From assembly GCF_016756495.1 (NCBI RefSeq), contig NZ_AP023243.1:806001-870000 (forward strand): a stretch of 64,000 nt of DNA, in the 5' to 3' direction. The first letter of the stretch is position 1. Every line of letters starts with the position of its first letter. A program made the position numbers and the translations under genes. This DNA is from Mesorhizobium sp. 113-3-3 (GTDB lineage: Bacteria > Pseudomonadota > Alphaproteobacteria > Rhizobiales > Rhizobiaceae). Below, piece by piece: positions 16,322 through 24,695 of the stretch. The notes below the pieces were generated by a model. That model saw only the letters and a program-made list of their open reading frames with translations, searched no databases and was not told where the DNA came from.

Positions 16322-17821
16322 ATGGGACGACTACGGGGTTTCGGCGAGATGGTTCCGACAATTGATCCAGAGCTGCTTGGCAACCGTCTCGCCGACGTCC
16401 TCGAGTTTTCGCTCAGGCATCTGCCGAGTCTCGACCGATATTCGAGGCTGTGGCCGGATGATCCCAATGAGGACGCCGTTCAGATGCGGGACAAGGTCCT
16501 GGCCGAAACGGCGATCCTTGTCCTCTTGGCATCACGCGTCGAGCAAACGGGGCGAATTGCTGGTCTGATCGAGCAGTTGGTCGACGTCCTGGAAGGATGC
16601 AGCACCGACAACCGGACCAAGGAATTGCTGCTGCGTTGTCCACACATGGCCGCGCCCCTCGGCCTGACACAGATCGTGCTCGCGCAACGCGGACGCGGCG
16701 ACGCCGAGACGCAAACCATTCTGCGAAACATTTTCAGGGACGGACTGGCCGACACGCTCGAGCGCATACCCTATCGCGCCATGGAGGTCGAATGGGTGGA
16801 ATCCCTGCTCAATCTCGGGTTCCGGCCGGATTTCGAGGCTGCCTTCCCAAGCAACGTTCTGATGAAGGACGTCCACCCGATCAGCATGAGCCGTTCGACA
16901 GGCTACGGCGTGACCCACGGTCTTATGTATGCGACCGATTTCGGGTCCCGTCCGCCGCCATGCTGCGTCGACGTCTCCCTGGCGCGCGGACGCATCGACG
17001 CCGCGGTCGCCTGGGTCCTCGTCAATGACGATCTCGATCTGCTGATAGAGTTCATCATTGCGACGACGCTGTTGCGGCAGCCGTGGTCTCCGTATGTCTG
17101 GCTGGCTTGGCATCTTTATAACGGGGTCGTTGAAGAACTCGGATTCCTGCCAAGCCCGAGTTTCGATCCGGCCCAGTTCGCCGCTCTGCAAGGTGACGAG
17201 GCGGCCGCTTACGCCTTCCGCCATGTCTACCACACCGTCTATGTGGCGGGACTGCTCAGTGCGATCCTGTTGACCCCGGAGGCAACGGGCGTCTCCGGCG
17301 ATTGGACGGCACCACGAGCGTCGATGAACGGGGCCGCCGCGGCGTGCGCCGATGCCGCGCAGCGGGGACGGACGTTCGCCCGCGTGCCGGTCGAGGGCCA
17401 GGACGCCGAGGCGATAGCCGGGCGCACGATAGACCCCGCGACGGCGCTCACGCGTGTCTCGGACCTGCTTGACAATATGCTGCAGGAGCATCGCCAGTGG
17501 CGCAAAGTTCTTGAGGCGCATTCGTTCGAACCCGCCCTCCTGGCGCAGGTCCTGGGCGATGCCGCGATTATCCATGCCGCCCGCCGCTATGACCTGCCGA
17601 AGCTGATCATCGCGATCGAAACCATGCTGGCGATGCCGCTGCCGCCATCCCCGACCCTGATCGAGGGCGCGTTGTTCCTCGCACGCCAGCAACTTCAGGA
17701 CGGCTGTATCGGCGTCCAGTTCCTCAGCCCGGAGCTGCGTGAACTGGCCGTCGCCGCACAGACCACGGAGGTGGCTTCGAGTTGTCTTGAAGCATGCGCC
17801 CGACGTTTTGCCATGGCGTGA
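16322..17821 (+). CDS. Unknown 499-residue protein of the peptide-modification cassette
   Basis: A soluble, mostly helical protein that I cannot assign with confidence. The N-terminal LADVLEFSLRHLPSLDRY...KVLAETAILVLLASRV and the central GVTHGLMYATDFG near residue 196 remind me of DUF6895-type proteins, a family without known function; this is from memory. Cys pairs occur at PCCVD near 214. ATG 16322 is 45 bases after the precursor stop and in the same frame; ATG 16349 is an alternative start, and neither has a strong ribosome site. It lies 31 bases before the radical SAM start, so it is surely in the same operon. It may bind or present the peptide. Confidence 0.7.
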   Translation: MGRLRGFGEMVPTIDPELLGNRLADVLEFSLRHLPSLDRYSRLWPDDPNEDAVQMRDKVLAETAILVLLASRVEQTGRIAGLIEQLVDVLEGCSTDNRTKELLLRCPHMAAPLGLTQIVLAQRGRGDAETQTILRNIFRDGLADTLERIPYRAMEVEWVESLLNLGFRPDFEAAFPSNVLMKDVHPISMSRSTGYGVTHGLMYATDFGSRPPPCCVDVSLARGRIDAAVAWVLVNDDLDLLIEFIIATTLLRQPWSPYVWLAWHLYNGVVEELGFLPSPSFDPAQFAALQGDEAAAYAFRHVYHTVYVAGLLSAILLTPEATGVSGDWTAPRASMNGAAAACADAAQRGRTFARVPVEGQDAEAIAGRTIDPATALTRVSDLLDNMLQEHRQWRKVLEAHSFEPALLAQVLGDAAIIHAARRYDLPKLIIAIETMLAMPLPPSPTLIEGALFLARQQLQDGCIGVQFLSPELRELAVAAQTTEVASSCLEACARRFAMA

Positions 17822-17852
17822 CAAGCCTTCGGCTTACCCGAAAGGAAGGTCC

Positions 17853-19874
17853 ATGTTCCGCGTCCTGCTTGTTCAAATGCCGTTTGCCGACATCAACCGT
17901 CCGTCAATCGGCATCAGCCTTCTGAAGGCGGGGCTGGCTCGTGTCGGCATCGCCTGCGACATCGCCTATCTCAACCTGGATTTCGCCAGGCATATCGGCG
18001 TCGAAAACTACGGCCACATCGACCGGTTCAATGGCGCCCCGCAACTTGGCGAATGGCTTTTCGCCGAGGCTCTGTGCGGTCCCGGCTTGCCCGACGTCGC
18101 GACCTACTACAATGAGGTTTTGCGACCGGCGATGGCCGAGCCCTTCGGCCGGAGCGCAGCGTTCATGGCCGATCAGGCCGAGGACCTGGAAATGGTCGCC
18201 GGCCTGACACGCCTTCGCCGACAGGCCGCCGATTTCCTGGACGAATGCCTGAACGCCTTCGATTGGGGGCGGTACGACATCGTCGGCTTCACATCGACCT
18301 TCCAACAGAACACGCCGTCGCTCAGCCTCGCCCGGCTGGTCAAGAGCCGACACCCCGGCGTGCTCATCGCGCTCGGCGGCGCGAACTGCGAAGGCAAGAT
18401 GGGTGTGGCCATGCACCGTCTGTTTCCCTTCATCGACATCGTCTGCTCGGGCGAAGGCGACAAGAGCTTCGTAACGTTCGCGGCCAGCCTTGCGGCCGGC
18501 GAAGTACCCCCCACCATCAACGGCATCATCCGCCGCGTGGACGGTGAAACGCTGGTTCCGCCGGCGCTTGCCAATCCGGTTCAGGACATGGACTGGCTGC
18601 CCGTCCCAGACTACCGCGATTTCTTCGACACGCGTCTCAAGCTGGCCGGCGCGGCAGATGATTTGACCGTTCCAATCGAGTCCTCCCGCGGATGCTGGTG
18701 GGGCGAGACCGCGCACTGCACTTTCTGTGGCCTCAACGGCGGCACCATGGCCTTCAGGACGAAGTCCGCGGATCGGTTTCTCGGGGAACTGACGGATCTG
18801 GTTGGCCACTACGGGATTCGCAATTTCGCATCCGTCGATAACATCATCGACATGCGATATTTCCAGTCCGTGCTGCCGAGGCTGGCGAAAAGCGATCTCG
18901 GCGTGACGCTGTTCTACGAGACCAAGGCCAACCTCAACCGGTCGCACGTTCGCTTGCTGAGGCAATCCGGCGTGACACAGATCCAGCCCGGCATCGAGAG
19001 CCTGAGCACCGCCACCCTCAATCTCATGCGCAAGGGCGTGCACGCCTACCAGAACATCCGGCTCCTGCGCCTGTGCGCGGAGTATCTCGTGCATCCCAGC
19101 TGGAACATCCTTGGCGGGTTTCCCGGCGAAGATCCGGACGAATACCGTCGTCAGGCCGACCTGACGGAACTCATCGTCCATCTGACGCCGCCGATCTATG
19201 TGGGCTGCGTTCGGCTCGACCGCTTCAGCCCGCTCTTCGAGCACGCGACGGAAATGGGCGTCGGCAGTGTCCGCCCGATGGCGGCCTACCGCTACATCTA
19301 TCCGTTCGCACAGAACGAGCTCACCAATCTGGTCTACTTTTTCGACTTCGACTATCGCGATGGCGAGATGCCCGAAATCTACCTAAGCGATTTGCGAGAC
19401 GCGGTCGGTCGCTGGAAGGCGTTGAATGCCCATGAAGCGCTGGTCTATCTCGACGACGGCGAGAAGATCATCATCGCCGACCGTCGGCCCGTGTCGGTCG
19501 AGAAGCGGATCGTGCTGGCCGGCCTCGATCGCGAGGTCTATCATCTTTGCGAGGATGGTGCGTCGCTCGCCGCGATCGTCCGCTCGCTGACCGCGGCCGG
19601 TCGAGCTGCATCCGAAGCTTCCCTGCACCGTATTGTCGAGAGGCTCGTCGGCCTGCGCCTCGTGATCTATCTCGATGATCGATATCTGGCGCTCGCTGTC
19701 GACGGAAGCCCGCGCATCGAAATGCTGGCGGATTGCCTCGCCGCGGGTGACGAACCGCCTTCCGATGTCGCAAAGTCGGTGCGCAAGCTGTTCGATGAAC
19801 TCCCCGATGTGTTCGGACGCCGCCTGATTCACCATCTGGAGCGGAACGCCTCGAAGGAACCTGTCCATGCGTAA
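17853..19874 (+). CDS. B12-binding radical SAM enzyme, RiPP maturation type
   Basis: A 673-residue enzyme. Residues 1-215 form a cobalamin-binding-like Rossmann domain (FRVLLVQMPFADINRPSIG, and ALGGANCEG near 173-181). The radical SAM cluster motif is C281-x7-C289-x2-C292 within SSRGCWWGETAHCTFCGLNG, which matches the unusual spacing of the ribosomal peptide maturation radical SAM protein 1 family (TIGR03975) as I remember it. GGFPGE follows near 421. The C-terminus (about 550-615) looks like a winged helix ending RYLALAV and might bind the leader peptide. Family members are thought to be peptide C-methyltransferases or related radical enzymes. A strong AAAGGAAGG precedes ATG 17853. Confidence 0.88.
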   Translation: MFRVLLVQMPFADINRPSIGISLLKAGLARVGIACDIAYLNLDFARHIGVENYGHIDRFNGAPQLGEWLFAEALCGPGLPDVATYYNEVLRPAMAEPFGRSAAFMADQAEDLEMVAGLTRLRRQAADFLDECLNAFDWGRYDIVGFTSTFQQNTPSLSLARLVKSRHPGVLIALGGANCEGKMGVAMHRLFPFIDIVCSGEGDKSFVTFAASLAAGEVPPTINGIIRRVDGETLVPPALANPVQDMDWLPVPDYRDFFDTRLKLAGAADDLTVPIESSRGCWWGETAHCTFCGLNGGTMAFRTKSADRFLGELTDLVGHYGIRNFASVDNIIDMRYFQSVLPRLAKSDLGVTLFYETKANLNRSHVRLLRQSGVTQIQPGIESLSTATLNLMRKGVHAYQNIRLLRLCAEYLVHPSWNILGGFPGEDPDEYRRQADLTELIVHLTPPIYVGCVRLDRFSPLFEHATEMGVGSVRPMAAYRYIYPFAQNELTNLVYFFDFDYRDGEMPEIYLSDLRDAVGRWKALNAHEALVYLDDGEKIIIADRRPVSVEKRIVLAGLDREVYHLCEDGASLAAIVRSLTAAGRAASEASLHRIVERLVGLRLVIYLDDRYLALAVDGSPRIEMLADCLAAGDEPPSDVAKSVRKLFDELPDVFGRRLIHHLERNASKEPVHA

Positions 19875-21120
19875 CGGCTCCTGGGACCTGCCGCGGCTGC
19901 TTGCCCCGTTTCGCACGCAATCCTTCTACGACGGTCACTGGGAAACCGATGCGTTGCGCGTCGCGGGCCGGGATGGAAACTATTACGCGTCGCTGTTTGG
20001 GATGTCCGACATCGAGGCGCTTCTCGCCTTCACGGCCGGAGGCAATGCGCGTCTCGTCCAGTGGCGCGATGGACGCGTCATTTCGAAGGCACTGCCGCTA
20101 ACGGGTGATGGCGTGCCGAACATGTACATGATCTATCGGTCCTACCATGGCGAGGGCTATTCGCTGAGCGTCGACCGTCTCGATCTGCGCTGGAAGCAGG
20201 TCTCGGCCCTCTGCAAGGAACTGGAGAGCAAGCTGCACTACCCGGTGGCAGCCAATCTCTACATGACGCCACCCGGGGCACAGGCATTTCCGGTGCATTT
20301 CGATACGCACGATGTCTTCGTGCTGCAGCTGGCTGGCTCCAAGAGATGGCGGATCTACGGTACGCCGGTTGTTCTTCCCCTCGCCGATACTCCTTCGGCC
20401 CTCTCGCCAGGCGAAGCAGGAGAACCACGCGACCCCATCGATCTTGTCGCGGGCGATCTGCTCTACCTGCCCCGCGGCTTGGCGCACGAGGCGCAGACGC
20501 TCGGCGAAGCCTCGCTGCACCTGACGATCGGTGTCCATGTCTTTCGTTGGGCGGATGTGCTTTCGGAAGCGCTGACGATGGCGACGCGGAAAGACAGCCG
20601 CTTCCGGCAGGCGCTGCCACCGCGATTCCTGGATCGTGATGCGAAGGATTTTCGCGAACCGTTCAAGGCCCTTCTGTCGGTTTTTGCGGACATGGCCGAT
20701 TGCGAGACCTCGATCTGGCGGGTGGGTCAGCGGCTCCTGACCAATGGTCAGCCTCAACCGGACGGTCATTTCACCACACTGGAGCAACTGCCGCAGCTGA
20801 ACCCGGGCAGCCTTGTCGCCCAGCGCGCGGGGATGATGTGCAAGGTGACCTCGAGCGGAGGCTCCGCAGCCATCCACTACCCCGGCAACGTGGTCTCGGG
20901 GCCTGCAGCCATAGAGCCCGCACTTCGGTTCATCGCCGAGACCCCGAAATTCGCAGTCCGTGACCTGCCGGATTGTCTGGCGGATACCGACAAGGTGGTG
21001 CTCGCCGCACGCCTCGTTCGCGAGGGACTGCTGACGATCGTTCGTCTTGGAGCGGCAGAGGCGGCGAACGAAAGGGTGACGCCCTCCCGGCGGAGCCGCC
21101 AGGCCGCCAATCGTGCGTGA
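19867..21120 (+). CDS. JmjC/cupin-type Fe(II)/2-oxoglutarate oxygenase
   Basis: A 417-residue protein resembling the cupin_4/ribosomal-oxygenase (RoxA/YcfD) branch of JmjC enzymes. The facial triad is visible: H144 and D146 in PVHFDTHDVFVLQ, and H207 in LLYLPRGLAHEA. GSKRWRIY follows the HxD motif as in that branch. Relatives hydroxylate protein or peptide side chains. ATG 19867 overlaps the radical SAM stop by eight bases, so translation is coupled, and AAGGAA lies upstream. This suggests the product of the cassette is hydroxylated as well as radically modified. The C-terminal part, from about 300, is a winged-helix-like region plus a basic tail. Confidence 0.85.
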   Translation: MRNGSWDLPRLLAPFRTQSFYDGHWETDALRVAGRDGNYYASLFGMSDIEALLAFTAGGNARLVQWRDGRVISKALPLTGDGVPNMYMIYRSYHGEGYSLSVDRLDLRWKQVSALCKELESKLHYPVAANLYMTPPGAQAFPVHFDTHDVFVLQLAGSKRWRIYGTPVVLPLADTPSALSPGEAGEPRDPIDLVAGDLLYLPRGLAHEAQTLGEASLHLTIGVHVFRWADVLSEALTMATRKDSRFRQALPPRFLDRDAKDFREPFKALLSVFADMADCETSIWRVGQRLLTNGQPQPDGHFTTLEQLPQLNPGSLVAQRAGMMCKVTSSGGSAAIHYPGNVVSGPAAIEPALRFIAETPKFAVRDLPDCLADTDKVVLAARLVREGLLTIVRLGAAEAANERVTPSRRSRQAANRA

Positions 21121-21342
21121 CACGCGCCACTTCGCGGCGCCGACAGAGACGGTGGAGCGAGCCGTTTTCACTTCGTATTAACCATGTTCCGTTTTTGCAA
21201 CCGGGCTCAATCCCGCCGCAACCCTTGCGTTTGCCTGTTCCTGTAATGTTCTTGATTTGACCGGCAATCTGTGATTGTCTTCCGCGAGGGCCCACGTTCC
21301 GGGCCAATCGCAGGGGTTGCGGCCCTTATTTGGGGTGGGGAA

Positions 21343-22875
21343 ATGGTGGCGCGGGTTCGCACGGTCGCTTTCCAGGGCATCGAGGCCGTGCCGGTCGACG
21401 TGCAGGTGATGATCGCGCCGGGCAAGGTCGGCATGCAGATCGTCGGCCTGCCCGACAAGGCGGTGGCCGAAAGCCGCGAGCGGGTGCAGGCGGCGCTGCA
21501 TGCGTCGGGCCTGTCGATGCCGTCGAAGAAGGTGACGGTCAATCTGGCGCCAGCCGACCTGCCCAAGGAAGGCAGCCATTACGATCTGCCGATCGCGCTT
21601 GGCCTGATGGCAGCGCTTGGCGCCATTCCGGGCGACATGCTGGCCGGCTATGTCGTGCTGGGCGAGCTCTCGCTCGACGGCACGATTGCCGCCGTCGCCG
21701 GCGCCCTGCCGGCGGCGATCGGCGCCAATGCCGAGGGCAAGGGCCTGATCTGTCCGTTCGCCTGCGGGCCTGAGGCCGCCTGGGCCGGCAAGGACTTCGA
21801 CATTCTGGCGCCGCGCAGCCTGATCGCCATCGCCAATCATTTCCGTGGCACGCAGGTGTTGTCGCGCCCCGAAGCCGGCATCCATGCCGCGGCGCGCGAC
21901 CTGCCCGACCTCGCCGACATCAAGGGCCAGGAGACCGCCAAGCGGGCGCTGGAGGTGGCGGCGGCCGGCGGCCACAATCTCTTGATGGTCGGCCCGCCCG
22001 GCTCGGGAAAATCGATGCTGGCGCAGCGGCTGCCGTCGATCCTGCCGCCGCTGGCGCCGAAGGAATTGCTCGAGGTCTCGATGATCGCCTCGGTGGCGGG
22101 CGAACTCGGCGAAGGCAAGCTGACCGACCGGCGGCCGTTCCGCGCCCCGCACCATTCGGCCTCGATGGCGGCGATGGTCGGCGGCGGGTTGCGCGCGCGG
22201 CCGGGCGAGGTGTCGCTGGCGCATCACGGCGTGCTGTTCCTCGACGAATTCCCCGAATTCACGCCGCAGACGCTCGATGCGCTGCGCCAGCCGCTGGAGA
22301 CCGGCGACTGCATGATCGCGCGCGCCAACCACCGCGTCACCTATCCGGCGCGCATCCAGCTGGTGGCGGCGATGAACCCGTGCCGCTGCGGCATGGCCGG
22401 CGAACCGGGCTATCGCTGCCTGCGCGGCGAACGCTGCCGCACCGATTATCAAGCGCGTATTTCCGGTCCGCTGCTCGACCGCATTGACCTGCGGATCGAA
22501 GTGCCGGCGGTCTCGGCCAGCGACCTGATAAGGCCGGACCGGGCGGAGAAGAGTGCTGATGTGGCGCTGCGCGTGGCACGTGCCCGCACCTTGCAGCGCG
22601 AGCGTTTCGAGCGGCTCGGCGTGACCAGCGCCACCACCAACGCCCATTGCGCGCCTTCCGTGATCGAAGACATCGCCATGCCCGATACCGCTGGCCTGTC
22701 GCTGCTCAAGGATGCCAGCGAGAAGCTCGCCTTCTCGGCGCGGGCCTACCACCGCGTGCTGAAAGTGGCGCGCACGCTGGCCGACCTCGACGCCAGCGAA
22801 ACCGTCGGCCGCATCCATCTGGCCGAGGCGATTTCCTATCGCATGAGTTCGGAGCGCGTTGCGCAGGCGGCGTAG
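21343..22875 (+). CDS. comM: YifB family Mg-chelatase-like AAA ATPase (ComM)
   Basis: A 510-residue ATPase. The N-terminal ChlI-like domain starts ARVRTVAFQGIEAVPVDVQV and contains IVGLPDKAVAESRERVQAAL. The AAA core has Walker A GPPGSGKSML near residue 220, Walker B VLFLDEFPEF, and the AMNPCRCGM segment that often precedes a zinc-binding Cys cluster. In other bacteria ComM is a hexameric helicase that helps branch migration during natural transformation. I choose ATG 21343 because GGTGGGG lies just upstream and the length matches the family; the upstream ATT/ATG reading from 21271 is unlikely. Confidence 0.92.
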   Translation: MVARVRTVAFQGIEAVPVDVQVMIAPGKVGMQIVGLPDKAVAESRERVQAALHASGLSMPSKKVTVNLAPADLPKEGSHYDLPIALGLMAALGAIPGDMLAGYVVLGELSLDGTIAAVAGALPAAIGANAEGKGLICPFACGPEAAWAGKDFDILAPRSLIAIANHFRGTQVLSRPEAGIHAAARDLPDLADIKGQETAKRALEVAAAGGHNLLMVGPPGSGKSMLAQRLPSILPPLAPKELLEVSMIASVAGELGEGKLTDRRPFRAPHHSASMAAMVGGGLRARPGEVSLAHHGVLFLDEFPEFTPQTLDALRQPLETGDCMIARANHRVTYPARIQLVAAMNPCRCGMAGEPGYRCLRGERCRTDYQARISGPLLDRIDLRIEVPAVSASDLIRPDRAEKSADVALRVARARTLQRERFERLGVTSATTNAHCAPSVIEDIAMPDTAGLSLLKDASEKLAFSARAYHRVLKVARTLADLDASETVGRIHLAEAISYRMSSERVAQAA

Positions 22876-22900
22876 TCGAAGGCATTTGCCAGCTTCGCCA

Positions 22901-22939
22901 GGTCCGTTTTCTCCGGACCGATCCGCTTTTGCCCGGATC
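22901..22939. terminator. Two adjacent hairpins between comM and the tetR gene
   Basis: GGTCCG at 22901-22906 pairs with CGGACC at 22914-22919, and GATCCG at 22920-22925 pairs with CGGATC at 22934-22939. T-rich loops lie in both. They sit between two convergent genes and probably stop transcription from both sides. Confidence 0.5.
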
Positions 22940-23525
22940 AAACGGTCGCCGGAATCAACTTCTGAAGCGTCGGCGTCAGGATCATGCCGAAGGTCAAGAC
23001 ATCGCCATAAGCGCGCGCGGAAAGCATTGCGCCATGCACGGTTGCCATGAAGGCCTCGGCCTCGACGCGAGGCGAAGCGGAAATTGTCAGCGTGCCTTTT
23101 TCGGCGCCGCGTTCGATGACGCCGGTCAGCCATCCCGAGAGGAACTGAAAATACGCCCGCACTTCCACGGCAACCTCCGGCGGAAGGGCCGGCAGTTCGC
23201 TGGCAAGCAGCGCGCAGACGCAGAACGGCACGCTCGCATCCTCGATGCATCGGGCCCAAATGCCGGCATAGGCCCGAAGCAACGCCGGCGGCACGGGGAC
23301 ATCGCGCTCTAGCCCTCCCATGCCCGTGACGGCCTCCTCGAGGTAACGCTTGAGCAAGGTCTGCACGAGGTCGACCTTGCTGGGGAAATGGTGATGAATG
23401 CTGGCTTTGCGGATGCCGATCACTTCGGCGATATCGGCGTAGCTGAAGCCATTGTATCCGCCGGCGATGATGAAGGTTCGCGCGGCGGCCAGGATCTCGT
23501 CGGCAGTGTTCGAAGGCTTGCTCAT
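22938..23525 (-). CDS. TetR/AcrR family transcriptional regulator
   Basis: A 195-residue repressor. The N-terminal DNA-binding domain reads ILAAARTFIIAGGYNGFSYADIAEVIG followed by the recognition helix region KASIHHHFPSKVDLVQTLL, a textbook TetR pattern. The C-terminal domain resembles the TetR_C group found in AcrR-like multidrug or fatty-acid sensors. It is downstream of, and in line with, the DUF308-like membrane protein gene, with about 138 bases between them. A 22-base TetR-type palindrome upstream of that gene is the likely operator, giving autoregulation of the pair. Confidence 0.9.
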   Translation of the reverse strand: MSKPSNTADEILAAARTFIIAGGYNGFSYADIAEVIGIRKASIHHHFPSKVDLVQTLLKRYLEEAVTGMGGLERDVPVPPALLRAYAGIWARCIEDASVPFCVCALLASELPALPPEVAVEVRAYFQFLSGWLTGVIERGAEKGTLTISASPRVEAEAFMATVHGAMLSARAYGDVLTFGMILTPTLQKLIPATV

Positions 23526-23663
23526 AATCTGCTCCGCGGAGGCTCCTCCATACTTAGCGGGTCGCCGTTTTCACGCAAACGATGACCCGCTCTTTACGTC
23601 TTTGGTTTTGAATCCCGGACCGAGGCTACGGTGAAAGTTGCCGAGCCACGTCCTGGAATTGCC

Positions 23664-24254
23664 CTAGCTTGCGACGCGCGGCGACTTGCGAAGCACGTCG
23701 CTGACCGACAGCCACAAGGCGGACACGAGGAAATAGAAGGCGCCGAATGCCGCATAGGGCGCAACATTGGCGATGCCAATGATCTCCGTGCCGCCGGCCA
23801 TCTTGACGAAGAAGACACCCGCCAGCGCCGATTGGGCGCCGCTCAGGATCATCGGCCATTGCGCACCGTTGGTTTTCCAGCGCCGCGCCGCCGTGAGGAG
23901 CTGAAGCACGCCGGAGACAGCGGCCCAGACGCCGTAGACCGAAAGCACCGCGTTCATGCTGTGGCCGAGCGCGATGGCGACCGCAATCGCAGTGACGATG
24001 CTGACGGCGAAGTTCAACAATTGCGACTTGTTGCGGCCGAGCCCGCCGGTACGCCGGGCGTCGATGTAATTCGCGAGCGCGTCCCATGCGGGATAGGCAA
24101 CCAGCATGACGGCGGCGAGCGCCGGGCTGCTTTTCGCGACGGTGAATGCCGCCGCAACCCAGGCCGCCGATACGGCAAACCGCAGATAATAATAGCTTTT
24201 GAGCCAGCCGTTTGATGACGCGGCGCGGCTCTGGTCATTCATTTGTCCAGGCAT
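23664..24254 (-). CDS. Six-helix membrane protein, DUF308-like
   Basis: A 196-residue hydrophobic protein with about five to six membrane helices, for example SAAWVAAAFTVAKSSPALAAV, LLNFAVSIVTAIAVAIALGH and VLSVYGVWAAVSGVLQLL. The repeated VYGVWAAVSGxLQ and SGAQSALAGVFF pattern resembles DUF308/HdeD-like proteins, though I am not certain of the family. In-frame ATGs at 24254 and 24242 are both possible. It is probably repressed by the downstream TetR protein through the palindrome at 24277-24298. Confidence 0.72.
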   Translation of the reverse strand: MPGQMNDQSRAASSNGWLKSYYYLRFAVSAAWVAAAFTVAKSSPALAAVMLVAYPAWDALANYIDARRTGGLGRNKSQLLNFAVSIVTAIAVAIALGHSMNAVLSVYGVWAAVSGVLQLLTAARRWKTNGAQWPMILSGAQSALAGVFFVKMAGGTEIIGIANVAPYAAFGAFYFLVSALWLSVSDVLRKSPRVAS

Positions 24255-24276
24255 GATGGGATCTCTCGTTTCGATT

Positions 24277-24298
24277 GTCTACCAACTAGTAGGTAGAC
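24277..24298 (-). promoter_or_regulatory. TetR-type operator palindrome
   Basis: The arms GTCTACC (24277-24283) and GGTAGAC (24292-24298) are perfectly complementary, and the centre AACTAGTA is nearly so. The site lies 23 bases upstream of the membrane protein gene that shares an operon with tetR. Length and symmetry suit a TetR dimer. Confidence 0.65.
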
Positions 24299-24403
24299 AT
24301 CTGATCGTCAAGGCGCCAAGAACCGGTTCGCCAGTCAATCGACATCGCATTTATGTGATCGGTGGCTTGATCTCGTGACGCCGGTTCGCTGTCCAACCAA
24401 TCG

Positions 24404-24641
24404 CAGCGCCGCCCCTCATCCGCCTGCCGGCACCTTCTCCCTGTATAGTGACGGGGAGAAGGGAGCTACTGCGCCCTCGGCGCTCTTCCTGCGACGTGGG
24501 TGATTGGCGAAATCGGCGATAGCAGCGTCTTTCTCCCCGTCACTATACGGGGAGTTGAGAGGCGGTCCGCGAAGCGGACGAAAGTCAATTGCTTGGCTTT
24601 TCGAGCGACGAACGCCCGGCGGGGTAATGAGGGGCAGCGCG
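24404..24641. repeat. Family A intergenic palindromic element
   Basis: The ends GCGCCGCCCCTCAT and ATGAGGGGCAGCGC are inverted repeats. Inside are inverted copies around TATAGTGACGGGGAGAAG and CTCCCCGTCACTATA. Related copies lie at 42957-43123 and, degenerated, at 47772-47887. No gene for movement is inside. The remaining bases of the 441-base gap from 24255 to 24695 hold the TetR operator and otherwise nothing I can recognise. Confidence 0.75.
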
Positions 24642-24695
24642 GATCGACGATACCCAATCGACCCGCTGCATCAGGTCATTTCAACGCAAATCCGC

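Noticed and set aside
17853..19874. Radical SAM gene as a housekeeping enzyme such as MiaB, BchE or HemN
   Set aside because: The CX7CX2C spacing with CWWG and the N-terminal B12-like domain do not match those families; HemW is present separately at 55246.
24404..24641. Family A element as an insertion sequence
   Set aside because: No transposase reading frame is present inside and the ends show no target duplication that I can see.
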